Shown piece after piece: positions 1 through 7,811 of a stretch of DNA of 11,198 nt; positions within the stretch are counted from its first letter, which is position 1, and the number at the start of each line of letters is the position of its first letter. This DNA is from Gemmatimonadota bacterium. GTDB taxonomy: Bacteria; Latescibacterota; UBA2968; UBA8231. The stretch lies in NCBI GenBank assembly GCA_026706505.1, contig JAPOYQ010000558.1, positions 1 through 11,198 of the forward strand, written 5' to 3'. The notes under the pieces are model-generated. The model did not search any database and had not been told where the DNA came from. It worked only from the letters and a program-made list of their open reading frames with translations. The position numbers and the translations under genes were made by a program.

Positions 1-1590
1 CAGCTCAACGCCAACGGCCAGCCGGTCTTGCTCTCTGAGGGTATTCCCGAGCGCACGATGCGCGCCGACGGCAACGTGCAGGATGGCTCGAATCAGGGAT
101 TTGTGAGCGTCAAATACGGGTTGCCGGTGGCCAATGAGATATTCGGCTTTACGCTCGACATTATGGATGTCAGCGGGTTTTACTTATCGGGGGAATACGA
201 CCGCAACCGCCAGCACTTTCGCTATCCACGGCGGTCGGAAACCGACGTGACCCAGCATACGGCGTACAACAGCTCGGCCGATGCTTGGTTTGTCAATGTG
301 TATAAACGCGCTTATCCCTACTTTGGCTTCGGCGAAGTCTACAACGTTGATCCCAGCTACAGCACCAGTTCTTTTTTGGCCGGGACCCAAAACGATGCAG
401 CGGACATCAATTACGACGATGACCTCCGTTTCGTTTACGAATTCGTCGATGACAACGACGATCAAGATCGCAATCCCGACTGGCTTCGGAGGAGTTTCCC
501 GCAGGATAGAGAAGTCTTCCCAGGGTTCGACGAAAACAACGACTTCATCAATGACTTCAATCAGAACGACTCCGAGTGGCGCGAGAACACAGTGCCTGAT
601 TACGAGGAGCCGTTTCTTCGCTACGCATCCGATCGACCTGAGTTCCTCTTTGGTCTTGATATGAACAACAACGGTATCATTGACCGCTTTGAAAACGACA
701 TTTTACCCGACTATCTGTACAAACGGGATCGGCGCGGCTACAACGTCTATGTAGGTTCTCATTTAGGGCCGGAGGCACGGCTGACTGTCGGTCGCCTCGA
801 CGAGCGCCAGCTAGCAGACGCTCGCGAGAACGCCACCAATTACGCCTTGCTGACCTTTGACAAGGATTACGCCAGTAAGGGGCGCGTACAAGTGTATAAC
901 AACTATCGGCAGGTCCGCGACGATATTCGCGACAATGTGATAGAGTGGGTTGTGCGCGAGGGATCGCGCGGCGACCTAGTGCCCTATACCGACCCTCTCC
1001 CTCTGCGCGATGGCTGGGCCAATACCTTGTATCTCGGCTATCAGTACCAGAGCGACCACATCCACTTTAAGAACCGCCTTAAGTGGGAGGTTTTCAAACA
1101 GGACAATTTCGACGAGCGACCGCTTGATGAACAGGACATCCGCGAGACGGCGTCCTTCTTCGGAGTCCTCAACAAGATCGATTATACGTTCAACCTTGGG
1201 ATCCTCAAGTTCCAGCCGCGCTGGAAGAGCGAGTTCCAGCGCCAGCGGCCCTCGCGCCGCCAGGATACGCAGGTGAGGGTAGCGACCACCGAGTTGCACG
1301 AGCTGTGGTCGCTGGTTGTGCACGTGCCAATTCTGTCGCGCACCCAATTGCAGACCGGCCTAGAGTACCTGCTCGTCGAGCAGTTCCGCGAGGAGTTGGA
1401 AACCCATTTGCTGCGCTCGGACCGCAACGAGTTGGTCTATGCCTTGCAGTTTACCAACAACGCCGAATACCTAGGCTATAACCTGTGGACCCAGACTGGA
1501 TTTCGCGTGTCGCGGATTGATCGCGCTTCGGCCGAAAGGGCACGCACTGAAACGGCCATATTTGTCACTGTGTACGCCGGTCTTGAGTAG
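1..1590 (+). CDS. Probable outer-membrane/surface beta-barrel protein with EF-hand-like loops, 5'-truncated
   Basis: The reading frame is already open at base 1 and ends with TAG at 1588-1590, giving 529 residues of a longer protein; the true start is upstream of the window. A TTG at 28 is only the first start-like codon inside the frame. From about residue 245 on, the protein is rich in alternating polar/hydrophobic stretches with many Tyr, Trp and Arg residues, ending in several aromatic strand-like segments, as in beta-barrel outer-membrane proteins. The middle part is very acidic (residues about 135-200) and holds calcium-loop-like sequences: DMNNNGIIDRFE at about 220-231 fits the EF-hand/dockerin pattern DxNxNGxIDxxE, and FDENNDFINDF at about 176-186 resembles another. 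The next lipoprotein gene starts 10 bases downstream. No named family is recognised; barrel and calcium binding are inferences. Confidence 0.7.
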   Translation, partial: QLNANGQPVLLSEGIPERTMRADGNVQDGSNQGFVSVKYGLPVANEIFGFTLDIMDVSGFYLSGEYDRNRQHFRYPRRSETDVTQHTAYNSSADAWFVNVYKRAYPYFGFGEVYNVDPSYSTSSFLAGTQNDAADINYDDDLRFVYEFVDDNDDQDRNPDWLRRSFPQDREVFPGFDENNDFINDFNQNDSEWRENTVPDYEEPFLRYASDRPEFLFGLDMNNNGIIDRFENDILPDYLYKRDRRGYNVYVGSHLGPEARLTVGRLDERQLADARENATNYALLTFDKDYASKGRVQVYNNYRQVRDDIRDNVIEWVVREGSRGDLVPYTDPLPLRDGWANTLYLGYQYQSDHIHFKNRLKWEVFKQDNFDERPLDEQDIRETASFFGVLNKIDYTFNLGILKFQPRWKSEFQRQRPSRRQDTQVRVATTELHELWSLVVHVPILSRTQLQTGLEYLLVEQFREELETHLLRSDRNELVYALQFTNNAEYLGYNLWTQTGFRVSRIDRASAERARTETAIFVTVYAGLE

Positions 1591-1594
1591 GAGG
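1589..1594 (+). promoter_or_regulatory. Shine-Dalgarno site of the small lipoprotein gene
   Basis: The sequence AGGAGG lies six bases before the ATG at 1601 and overlaps the stop codon of the preceding gene. This strong site decides the start: the frame is open upstream from about 1517, but a start there would lie inside the preceding gene and hide the signal peptide. Confidence 0.8.
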
Positions 1595-1600
1595 TTTCCC

Positions 1601-2359
1601 ATGCTGAAATATTTCACACCACTGCTTTTGGTCGGGTTACTTTTTCCGGGCTGCTCCTATCGCTACTATGCCGAAGACCTCAAACCGCTGAGCGAGGCCG
1701 AGCAAGGAGCCAACAAGACGGTGGCCGACGATGGCACCGTATCCTATACCCAGGCTCGCCTTGAGATCAGCCTGCGGCCGATGACCGACGCGGAGTTGAA
1801 CCGTCAGTTCAGCGCGTACTCCAACGAGGGGCCCAACTCGCAGAACCCCTATACGTTTGGCAACTCGACGTACTTTCGCACTGGGGACACCCCGCAGCGC
1901 TTCACTGTTTTTCGCATGTATGTTTCCAATTACGAATATCCCAAAGTCTATCTCGATCCCAAAAAGGTCTATGTAACCACTCCTAACGGGCGCAAGTACT
2001 ACGCGTTGAGATTCGAACAACTCTCAATATACTATCGTCGCTACGTCGGCAGCGGCAAAGGCGGTGAGGAGCCTGGGATGCCCGGCAATGCCATGTTCAC
2101 CTGGAAAGAGCGCGAAAGCATCTTGCGGCGCACGATGTTTCCCGACGAGGATGTGTTCAGCGCTCAGGAAAACGAAGGATACATCGTCTTTAAGCCACTG
2201 GCCCCAGATGTGGAGGAACTGACTGTTCATATTCCCGATGTGGTAGTGCGATTCGACTATAAGGGGGATCCGATAGAGGACGTGGATATCGAAATGCACT
2301 TTGAGCGCGAGATTGGTCGCATCTATCCCGACGGACGCAAAGTGGCGACCAGTCAATAG
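1601..2359 (+). CDS. Small lipoprotein of unknown function
   Basis: A 252-residue protein beginning at ATG 1601, behind a strong ribosome site. Residues 1-17 form a lipoprotein signal peptide (a Lys near the start, then a Leu/Val-rich core) ending in FPG-Cys18, an acceptable though atypical lipobox with Phe at -3; Ser at +2 would allow outer-membrane sorting by the E. coli rule. The mature part is rich in Tyr and in beta-strand-like alternation (for example around residues 105-140 and 195-235), suggesting an all-beta, possibly immunoglobulin-like, fold. I do not recognise a family. It follows the barrel-protein gene by 10 bases and so is probably co-transcribed and perhaps co-functional with it; a terminator-like hairpin lies 32 bases after its stop. 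Confidence 0.8.
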   Translation: MLKYFTPLLLVGLLFPGCSYRYYAEDLKPLSEAEQGANKTVADDGTVSYTQARLEISLRPMTDAELNRQFSAYSNEGPNSQNPYTFGNSTYFRTGDTPQRFTVFRMYVSNYEYPKVYLDPKKVYVTTPNGRKYYALRFEQLSIYYRRYVGSGKGGEEPGMPGNAMFTWKERESILRRTMFPDEDVFSAQENEGYIVFKPLAPDVEELTVHIPDVVVRFDYKGDPIEDVDIEMHFEREIGRIYPDGRKVATSQ

Positions 2360-2391
2360 TGCAGCGCGGAACTCACAATTGAACTTTAACT

Positions 2392-2426
2392 AGCTGCGCG
2401 GTGCCAAAGCGGTACCGCGTAGTTTT
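2392..2426 (+). terminator. GC-rich hairpin with short T run, terminator or attenuator
   Basis: Bases 2392-2402 (AGCTGCGCGGT) pair with 2414-2424 (ACCGCGTAGTT) over 11 pairs, two of them G-T wobbles, around an 11-base loop, and a TTTT run occupies 2423-2426. This is intrinsic-terminator-like but the T run is short. It lies 32 bases after the lipoprotein stop and ends 16 bases before the isomerase start, so it could end the first transcript, act as a partial terminator, or control translation of the isomerase. The right arm also belongs to a perfect 10-base palindrome, GCGGTACCGC, at 2409-2418. Confidence 0.45.
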
Positions 2427-2442
2427 GTACTGGGAAAAACGT

Positions 2443-4093
2443 ATGTCTTGGCGATTTTTTGTCTGCGGCATCTCCTTAGCCGTTGCAGGTTGCGCGTCGG
2501 AGAATGAATCGGCCACCCCAGAGACGGTTTTGGCCACGGTGGGTGGGGAGGTGATCACGGCTTTGGACCTCCACCGCTACGAGCAAGCGCTGCCCGACTA
2601 TCTGCACTCGAAGAAAGAGGGGGTAGCCGCCCGCGGCGAAAACCTACAGACCCTAGTCGACAAGGAGCTCATGCTGAGCGAGGCCTACAAGCGGGGGTTG
2701 GACCAGTTGCCTGGGCTTGCCCATACGCTGTCCGACATGGTCAATAAGCGCTTAGCCGAGGAACTAGCGCGCGAGTGGATCGACGCCCGGCTCAAGGTGA
2801 CTGAGGATGAACTGCGCGCCGCGTTTGCTCGGTTGGGAAATCTGGCCAGCGCATATTCTCTCGGCTACCGAAGAAGACGCTTGGGCCATCATCCACCAAT
2901 TGGAAGCCGGAGCCAACTTTTCCGAATTGGCACGCCAGCACTCTCTCGCCGACGACGCACACAAAGGCGGTAATCTCGGTGCCTTCTTCGACCAAGCTGG
3001 TGCTGTGCCCAGCCTGCGCGATGGCACCTTTCACTTAGAGGAAGGCCAAGTAAGCGAGCCGATCCGCACGATTGACGGATACGAGGTCGTCAAGGTCCTT
3101 AAAAAACGACGCATCCCCTTTGAGAAATTGCGCGCTGATATCGCCGAGCAGGTTGGCCAACGCAAGTGGGCGCAGCGGCGACGGGTGGTAATTGACTCGC
3201 TCAAGGAGGTGCGCAGCTTGCGCTATCACCGCGACCGCATCCACGCCGTGCTCGCCGCGTTGCACGGCCGTGCGTTGGACCAACCTCACGCACCGCTGAT
3301 TGAATATGAAGGGGGAGGCATTGGTAGCGGTGATGCCGTGCGGGGGCTCCGCTCGCTTAAGAAGGGAGCGCTGCCGCCCGACAGTGCAGCCGCGGTTTTG
3401 GCTGTTGAACGGTGGATTCTCCCGGATTCCCTGTTGGCTCTCGAAGCCCGTATGCAGGGGCGACATCTATGGCCCGCTGTGGTAGCGTGGACAGAGGGAC
3501 AGAAGCAGTCGCTGCTCGTGTCGCAATTGCGCTTAGACGCGGTGGCGGGAAAGGTCTCAGTGACGGAAGCAGAGGTGCGGGATTACTACGAGCAACACTT
3601 GGAGACCTACCGCTCCTTGCCCGGCGTCATCGAGATGACCGAGGTGCTGGTCGATACGCGCACGGAGGCCGAAGAAATTCTCGCGCGGGCGCGCAGCGGG
3701 GAGCGGCTGGTGGAGTTGGCCCAGCGCCACTCCGTGCGACTCAGCATGAAGCCGGTAGGCGGCCACACTTTCTCCGACAGCGGTCGGGTTGCTATCAAGT
3801 CGCTTTATCAGTCTCCGTACCGCACCTTTTTTGGCGACAGCAATTCCAAAGACGTCGGGGTCTTACAAGGGCCGATGGAAGTCCAGGAGAAATACAGCGT
3901 GTTCCGCCTCGACCAGCCGTACGGGATGGCGTTGCTGCCCTTTAAGCAGGTGCAGCGTCCCATTCGCGTTAAGATCCGCAAGCGCCGTGAAGGTGTACTC
4001 TTCGACGCGTTCCTCGACTCGCTACGCCAAGCATACGCGGGCGAGGTACACATCAGCCAAGACGCCCTCACTCGCTACCCTGCCGCCTTTTAA
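2443..4093 (+). pseudogene. SurA-like parvulin peptidyl-prolyl isomerase lipoprotein, interrupted by a +1 frameshift
   Basis: Two overlapping frames together make one protein. The first starts at ATG 2443 (weak GGGA site at 2432-2435) with a lipoprotein signal ending AVAG-Cys17, followed by a SurA-type helical N-terminal region (VGGEVITALDLHRYEQ at about 33-48). At about 2838 the homology moves to the +1 frame, which runs to TAA at 4091-4093. Dropping one base from the GGGAAA run (2835-2840) restores a 549-residue protein. A first parvulin domain spans about 133-221: PAHIL with the expected His, then FSELARQHS, KGGNLGAF and GYEVVKV (Glu where the second family His often sits). A second, degenerate parvulin-like domain spans about 396-490 (ELAQRHS, GG, YSVFRL) and lacks the first His. 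The role is probably folding of outer-membrane or exported proteins in the periplasm. The long intact downstream frame suggests a sequencing error or a very recent mutation. Confidence 0.8.
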
Positions 4094-4095
4094 AA

Positions 4096-6114
4096 ATGCG
4101 CGGTCGGCTCGTGGCGCTGCTGCTCGGCTTGGTTTTGGTCGCGCTCATTGAGGGAGGGTTGCGGCTGATCCCGGCGTTGGATCCACCAGCGTTTGCCATC
4201 CAATTAGCGCGCGTCGAAAACCGGGCGCTCCACGCGGTCAACCCGGATTATGCCCGTCGCTTCTTCGCCGACATGGCCGAGCCTATCCGGCGCGGTATCC
4301 GCATGACCCCGAGGCCCTATATCGAACCCGCGCCCGAGGGCGCATTGCGCGTGCTCTTTGCCGGGGGTTCGACCGTACAGGGCTACCCTCACCCCAAGCG
4401 TTTATCGGCTCCGTCCTATCTCCAAGAAATGCTCGGCGATCTTTTTCCGGCGAGCCAGATAGAAGTATTTAACGCCGGGATCACCGCTGCGTCGAGCTTT
4501 GCTGTGGCCCGCGCGGTAGAAGACGGCACCGCCGCACTCGGGGCGGACTTGGTCGTAGTCTATACTGGTCACAACGAGCTATACGGGGTTTATGGGGCGG
4601 CCTCGTTGGCCCAAGGAGGGCAAGCAGTGTGGATGAAGCGGGTCCACTACGCGCTGGTGCAGTGGCGGCTGAGACCCTTGGTCGGCAAGCTGATAGGGCC
4701 GTTGGGCACAGAGTGGTCGGATGGGCCCTTGATCGAGGTGATGTCTAAGGCCGGCGCGATCCCGGCGTCCGATCCGCGGCGGGCGCAGGCGGCGGCAAAC
4801 TTGGAGACTAATCTCCGCGACGTGGCGGCCTTTTGCCGAGTGCGGCGCATTCCCTTGGTGCTCTGTACGGTGACCAGCAACGAGCGCGGTTTCGCGCCAG
4901 CGCGCATGGAGCCGCCGTTGCCGGATGGGGAGCGCGCGCGCTATGTGGATTTTTTGGCGCAGGGCCATAGGGAGCAGGCGTCGCCGGCCGCGCTGGCGGC
5001 CTTGGAACAGGCCGAGGTGCTCTATGCGGACGACGCCTACTTGCACTTCTTGCGCGGTTATCACTTAGAGCAGTTGGGCCGTGGGGCTAGGGCACGGGCG
5101 GCTTATGTGCAGGCTCGCGAGTTAGATCCCCGGCCTTGGCGGGCGACGGCCGCCCTAAACGAGGTCGTGCGCCGAGTTGCGGCTGAAGAAGGGGTACTTC
5201 TCGCCGATGTGGAGGCGAGCTTCCGCGCCCACAACTCGGAGGCAGGCGTGGGTTGGGAATTGATGGCCGATCACTTGCATCCGGCGGCGGTCGGCCAAGT
5301 GCTCTTGGCTCGATCTATTGTCGCTGCGCTGGAAAAGGCACCGACTCCTTGGATGGTCGCACCCGATGCTGCGGATCGGTTGGCGGCAGCCGATGAATAC
5401 CGCCGTAGACTCGGTGATTTGCCCGTCGAGCGGCTAGCCGTGCTGCGGGCCATGGTCGTACTCTTGGCCACGCCGCCTTTGGATGAAGGCAACGAGCGTC
5501 GAGTGCAGACTTTACGCGAGCAGGCCACGGCCCTGTGGGACGAACTGAGTGCTGGAGAGCAGAGCGGAGTCGAGCGCTGGCAAACGGGAGAGGGACCGGA
5601 GCTATTGGCGCTGAACGTGGCTGACGCGTGTTACGACGCTCAGGAATATGCGCGCGCGCGAGCTTATTATCGCGCGGCCCGTTTGGAGAATCCTTATACA
5701 ATATGGGGCGATTTGTGGAGCACGTTGCGCCAGATGCATTGTAGCCAACTCGCGGAAGATTCCATTGCACCGACCGACCGCGCCGCGCTCTCTGCCCTGC
5801 TAGATCGCTTGCGCTTCTTGAGCGCGGCCCCAGACTTTTCTCCAGGGTTACAGGACTTTATCCGCGGCTATGCCTACCATTTGCTCGGAGAACATATCAG
5901 GGCGTTAGCAGCGCTAGAAAGCGCAGCGCAAGACGCGAACATCCGCAAGACGTTTACGACGGACTTGCTAGAGCTGCTCGTCGCCGAACTGATGAGTGCA
6001 GGTCGCTTAGCCGACGCCGAGCGGTACGCCGTGCAGATAGCTGTCGAGCAGCAGCAAGAGGCGTTCGGTCGGGCACTCATCGAGCAGATTAGGGCGGGTC
6101 AGAAGCCGCGCTGA
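4096..6114 (+). CDS. Membrane-anchored SGNH/GDSL-family hydrolase with TPR-like segments
   Basis: A 672-residue protein starting two bases after the isomerase stop, without a clear ribosome site, so translation is probably coupled. Residues 5-22 form one hydrophobic N-terminal anchor or signal, placing the rest outside the cytoplasm. SGNH blocks are visible: FAGGSTVQG with nucleophile Ser92 (block I), FNAGI with Asn126 and Gly128 (block II), GHNELYG with Asn160 (block III), and DHLHP with Asp392 and His395 (block V). The family comprises serine esterases and lipases, including acyl-transfer and deacetylating enzymes acting on glycans; the substrate here is unknown. A TPR-like helical pair sits inside the catalytic domain (about 298-345, between blocks III and V), and more TPR-like helices fill about 505-660. 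The 3' end overlaps the convergent gene by 26 bases. Confidence 0.85.
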   Translation: MRGRLVALLLGLVLVALIEGGLRLIPALDPPAFAIQLARVENRALHAVNPDYARRFFADMAEPIRRGIRMTPRPYIEPAPEGALRVLFAGGSTVQGYPHPKRLSAPSYLQEMLGDLFPASQIEVFNAGITAASSFAVARAVEDGTAALGADLVVVYTGHNELYGVYGAASLAQGGQAVWMKRVHYALVQWRLRPLVGKLIGPLGTEWSDGPLIEVMSKAGAIPASDPRRAQAAANLETNLRDVAAFCRVRRIPLVLCTVTSNERGFAPARMEPPLPDGERARYVDFLAQGHREQASPAALAALEQAEVLYADDAYLHFLRGYHLEQLGRGARARAAYVQARELDPRPWRATAALNEVVRRVAAEEGVLLADVEASFRAHNSEAGVGWELMADHLHPAAVGQVLLARSIVAALEKAPTPWMVAPDAADRLAAADEYRRRLGDLPVERLAVLRAMVVLLATPPLDEGNERRVQTLREQATALWDELSAGEQSGVERWQTGEGPELLALNVADACYDAQEYARARAYYRAARLENPYTIWGDLWSTLRQMHCSQLAEDSIAPTDRAALSALLDRLRFLSAAPDFSPGLQDFIRGYAYHLLGEHIRALAALESAAQDANIRKTFTTDLLELLVAELMSAGRLADAERYAVQIAVEQQQEAFGRALIEQIRAGQKPR

Positions 6115-7810
6115 CACCCTCGCCTTCGACGAGCGCGATGTCTTGGTTGGCTGCAAAGGGGCCGAATCGCTCGGTTCGGCCCGAAGGCCAACGTACTTCT
6201 AACGCGTCGAGTTGCGGTCGTTTCCCCAGTCCCAAACAGATGTGGAGTTGACTCTGCGATAGGTACGAGCGACTGCCGCGTAGTTCCCTAGTCTGGACCA
6301 AGTCGCCGCTAGTTGCCGTCAGCCGGGCACCGATGCCATTCGGGTTGCCGTTGGTCCCAACGAGCCGGATGGTTATCCAGTGATTGGCCTCGCCTTGATC
6401 GTTGCGCAGCAAGCTGAGCGGTTGCCCCGAATTAAAGACCAGTAGATCGGGATCGCCGTCGCCGTCGTAGTCGCCAGTGGCACTTCCGCGACTGACGCGC
6501 TCTAGAGAGAAACCGGGCCCGGCCGCTGTGGAAATCTCGGCGAAGCGGCCGCCGTCGTTGCGGAAGAGCAAATTGCGCTGCCCATAACTGGTGGATTGGT
6601 CGATGTCGCGGACATTGTCGAGAACGTGGCCGTTGGCGGCGAACAGGTCGAGATCTCCATCGAGGTCGGGGTCGAAAAACTGGGTGCCAAACCCGAGGAA
6701 GGGCAACGACGGAAGGCCTATCCCGGCGGCAAAGGTTGCAACCGAGAAGAAGCTACCTTCGCCCCGATAGAGTGCGTTAGGCTCGGCCTGGAAGTTGGTC
6801 ACCGTTAAATCGAGTACGCCGTCGCCGTTGTAGTCCCCCCAATCTACCCCCATACCCGCTTCCATTTGTCCGTCTTGGCCATAAGCTACCCCGGCCAGTC
6901 CCGCTCTTTCGGCAAAGGTTCCATCGCGGTTGTTGTGGTAGAGGAAGTTGCGCACTGCATCGTTGGCCACGTAGATGTCGGGCCAACCGTCGCTGTCGTA
7001 GTCGCCAAAAACTACCCCTAGCCCCTTGCCGCTCGCATCGGCGATGCCCGCTCCTGCCGATACATCGACAAATCGTCCTGCGCCGTCGTTGCGGTAGAAC
7101 AAATCAGCTTGGCCTTGGAAGTTGTCTGGATGCGGATAGCCGACAGGAGCTTGGCCGCCATAGCTTTCGTAGCTGGCCATATAGGGCACTTGGTCGGCGC
7201 GGGCTGCGGCTGGATCGTAGGCTACGTAGTTGGCGACATAGAGGTCGAGGTCTCCGTCGCGGTCATAATCGGCAAAGGCACAACTCGTGCTCCAGCGCGC
7301 ATCGGCAACGCCTGTATGCCGTCCGATTTCAGCAAAGTGTCCGTCGTCGTTGCGAAAGAGTGCGTTGGGGCCAAAGTTGGTCAAATAGAGGTCGAGGTCT
7401 CCGTCGCTGTCGTAGTCGGCCGCGGCAACTCCCATGCCGACACCTGGGTGAGCGACCCCAGCCGCGACTGAGACAAAGCGCTGGCCGTCGTTGAGAAAAA
7501 GACTATTGACAGGGGCCGCATCTGGTGGGTCGGCGGCGATAAAAGCGCCGTTTACGGCGTAAATATCTAAATCGCCATCGCCGTCGTAGTCGAAGAAGGC
7601 ACCTCCGCCACCCATAGTCTCGGGGAAGTAGCGCTGAGGACTGCGGCCGTTTTCGTGCTGCCAAGTCAGGCCGACGGCAGATGCTACTTCGACAAAGTAG
7701 AGAGACGAAGCTGCAGGTGCGGCGTGTTGCAGCGGTGCAGGTGGCGCGGCCTCTTCAGTGGAGTTACAGGCCAAACAGAGAAAGCAAATGAGAAGAAGTA
7801 ATATGGACAT
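6089..7810 (-). CDS. CRTAC1-like FG-GAP/VCBS repeat protein with C-terminal ASPIC/UnbV domain, probable lipoprotein
   Basis: A 573-residue protein starting at ATG 7810, one base after the preceding stop; the frame extends further upstream, but only this start gives a signal peptide (leucine-rich, ending CLAC with Cys15, an imperfect lipobox). Seven calcium-binding FG-GAP loops of the type DYDGDGDLDIY occur at about residues 74, 132, 181, 271, 327, 380 and 448, consistent with a seven-bladed beta-propeller. The segment YFPETMGGGGAFFDYDGDGD at 61-80 is typical of this family. The ASPIC/UnbV domain follows at about 478-565 (NHWITIRLVG, GIGARL, RGSRSYLSQSQ, VRWPSG). Such proteins are exported; adhesion or binding roles are proposed, but the biochemical function is unknown. 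It is the last gene of the minus-strand operon, after two TPR lipoproteins. In-frame DNA repeats encode the loops. Confidence 0.92.
   Translation of the reverse strand: MSILLLLICFLCLACNSTEEAAPPAPLQHAAPAASSLYFVEVASAVGLTWQHENGRSPQRYFPETMGGGGAFFDYDGDGDLDIYAVNGAFIAADPPDAAPVNSLFLNDGQRFVSVAAGVAHPGVGMGVAAADYDSDGDLDLYLTNFGPNALFRNDDGHFAEIGRHTGVADARWSTSCAFADYDRDGDLDLYVANYVAYDPAAARADQVPYMASYESYGGQAPVGYPHPDNFQGQADLFYRNDGAGRFVDVSAGAGIADASGKGLGVVFGDYDSDGWPDIYVANDAVRNFLYHNNRDGTFAERAGLAGVAYGQDGQMEAGMGVDWGDYNGDGVLDLTVTNFQAEPNALYRGEGSFFSVATFAAGIGLPSLPFLGFGTQFFDPDLDGDLDLFAANGHVLDNVRDIDQSTSYGQRNLLFRNDGGRFAEISTAAGPGFSLERVSRGSATGDYDGDGDPDLLVFNSGQPLSLLRNDQGEANHWITIRLVGTNGNPNGIGARLTATSGDLVQTRELRGSRSYLSQSQLHICLGLGKRPQLDALEVRWPSGRTERFGPFAANQDIALVEGEGVSAASDPP
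7238..7407 (-). repeat. 23-base perfect direct repeat in FG-GAP coding region
   Basis: Bases 7238-7260 and 7385-7407 are identical over 23 bases and lie 147 bases (49 codons) apart in the same frame; both encode the calcium-loop sequence around DGDLDLY. Shorter related copies recur at the other loops, for example near 6450, 6970 and 7570. Recombination between copies could add or remove propeller blades. Confidence 0.85.
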
Positions 7811-7811
7811 A

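Noticed and set aside
28..1590. TTG at 28 as the start of the first gene
   Set aside because: The frame is open from base 1 without a stop, there is no ribosome site before 28, and the protein would start without a signal peptide; the gene is cut by the window edge.
2401..2442. GTG 2401 as the isomerase start
   Set aside because: It lies inside the hairpin, has no ribosome site, and would add 14 residues in front of a good lipoprotein signal that begins at ATG 2443.
2835..2841. G GGA AAT heptamer as a programmed -1 frameshift site
   Set aside because: It fits the slippery pattern in the zero frame, but the parvulin domains are in the +1 frame, so a -1 slip would not reach them.
5315..5770. 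Minus-strand 151-codon frame within the SGNH gene
   Set aside because: It is a shadow frame rich in Arg, Pro and Ala with no ribosome site; the plus-strand SGNH gene is well supported.
7109..7471. Plus-strand 120-codon frame with Val/Gly-rich repeats
   Set aside because: Its apparent repeats (IEVEVSVAV) are the complement of the FG-GAP calcium-loop DNA repeats of the real minus-strand gene.
7238..7620. Spaced short repeats as a CRISPR array
   Set aside because: The repeats are irregularly spaced, diverged, in frame with a protein, and encode the calcium loops of a beta-propeller.
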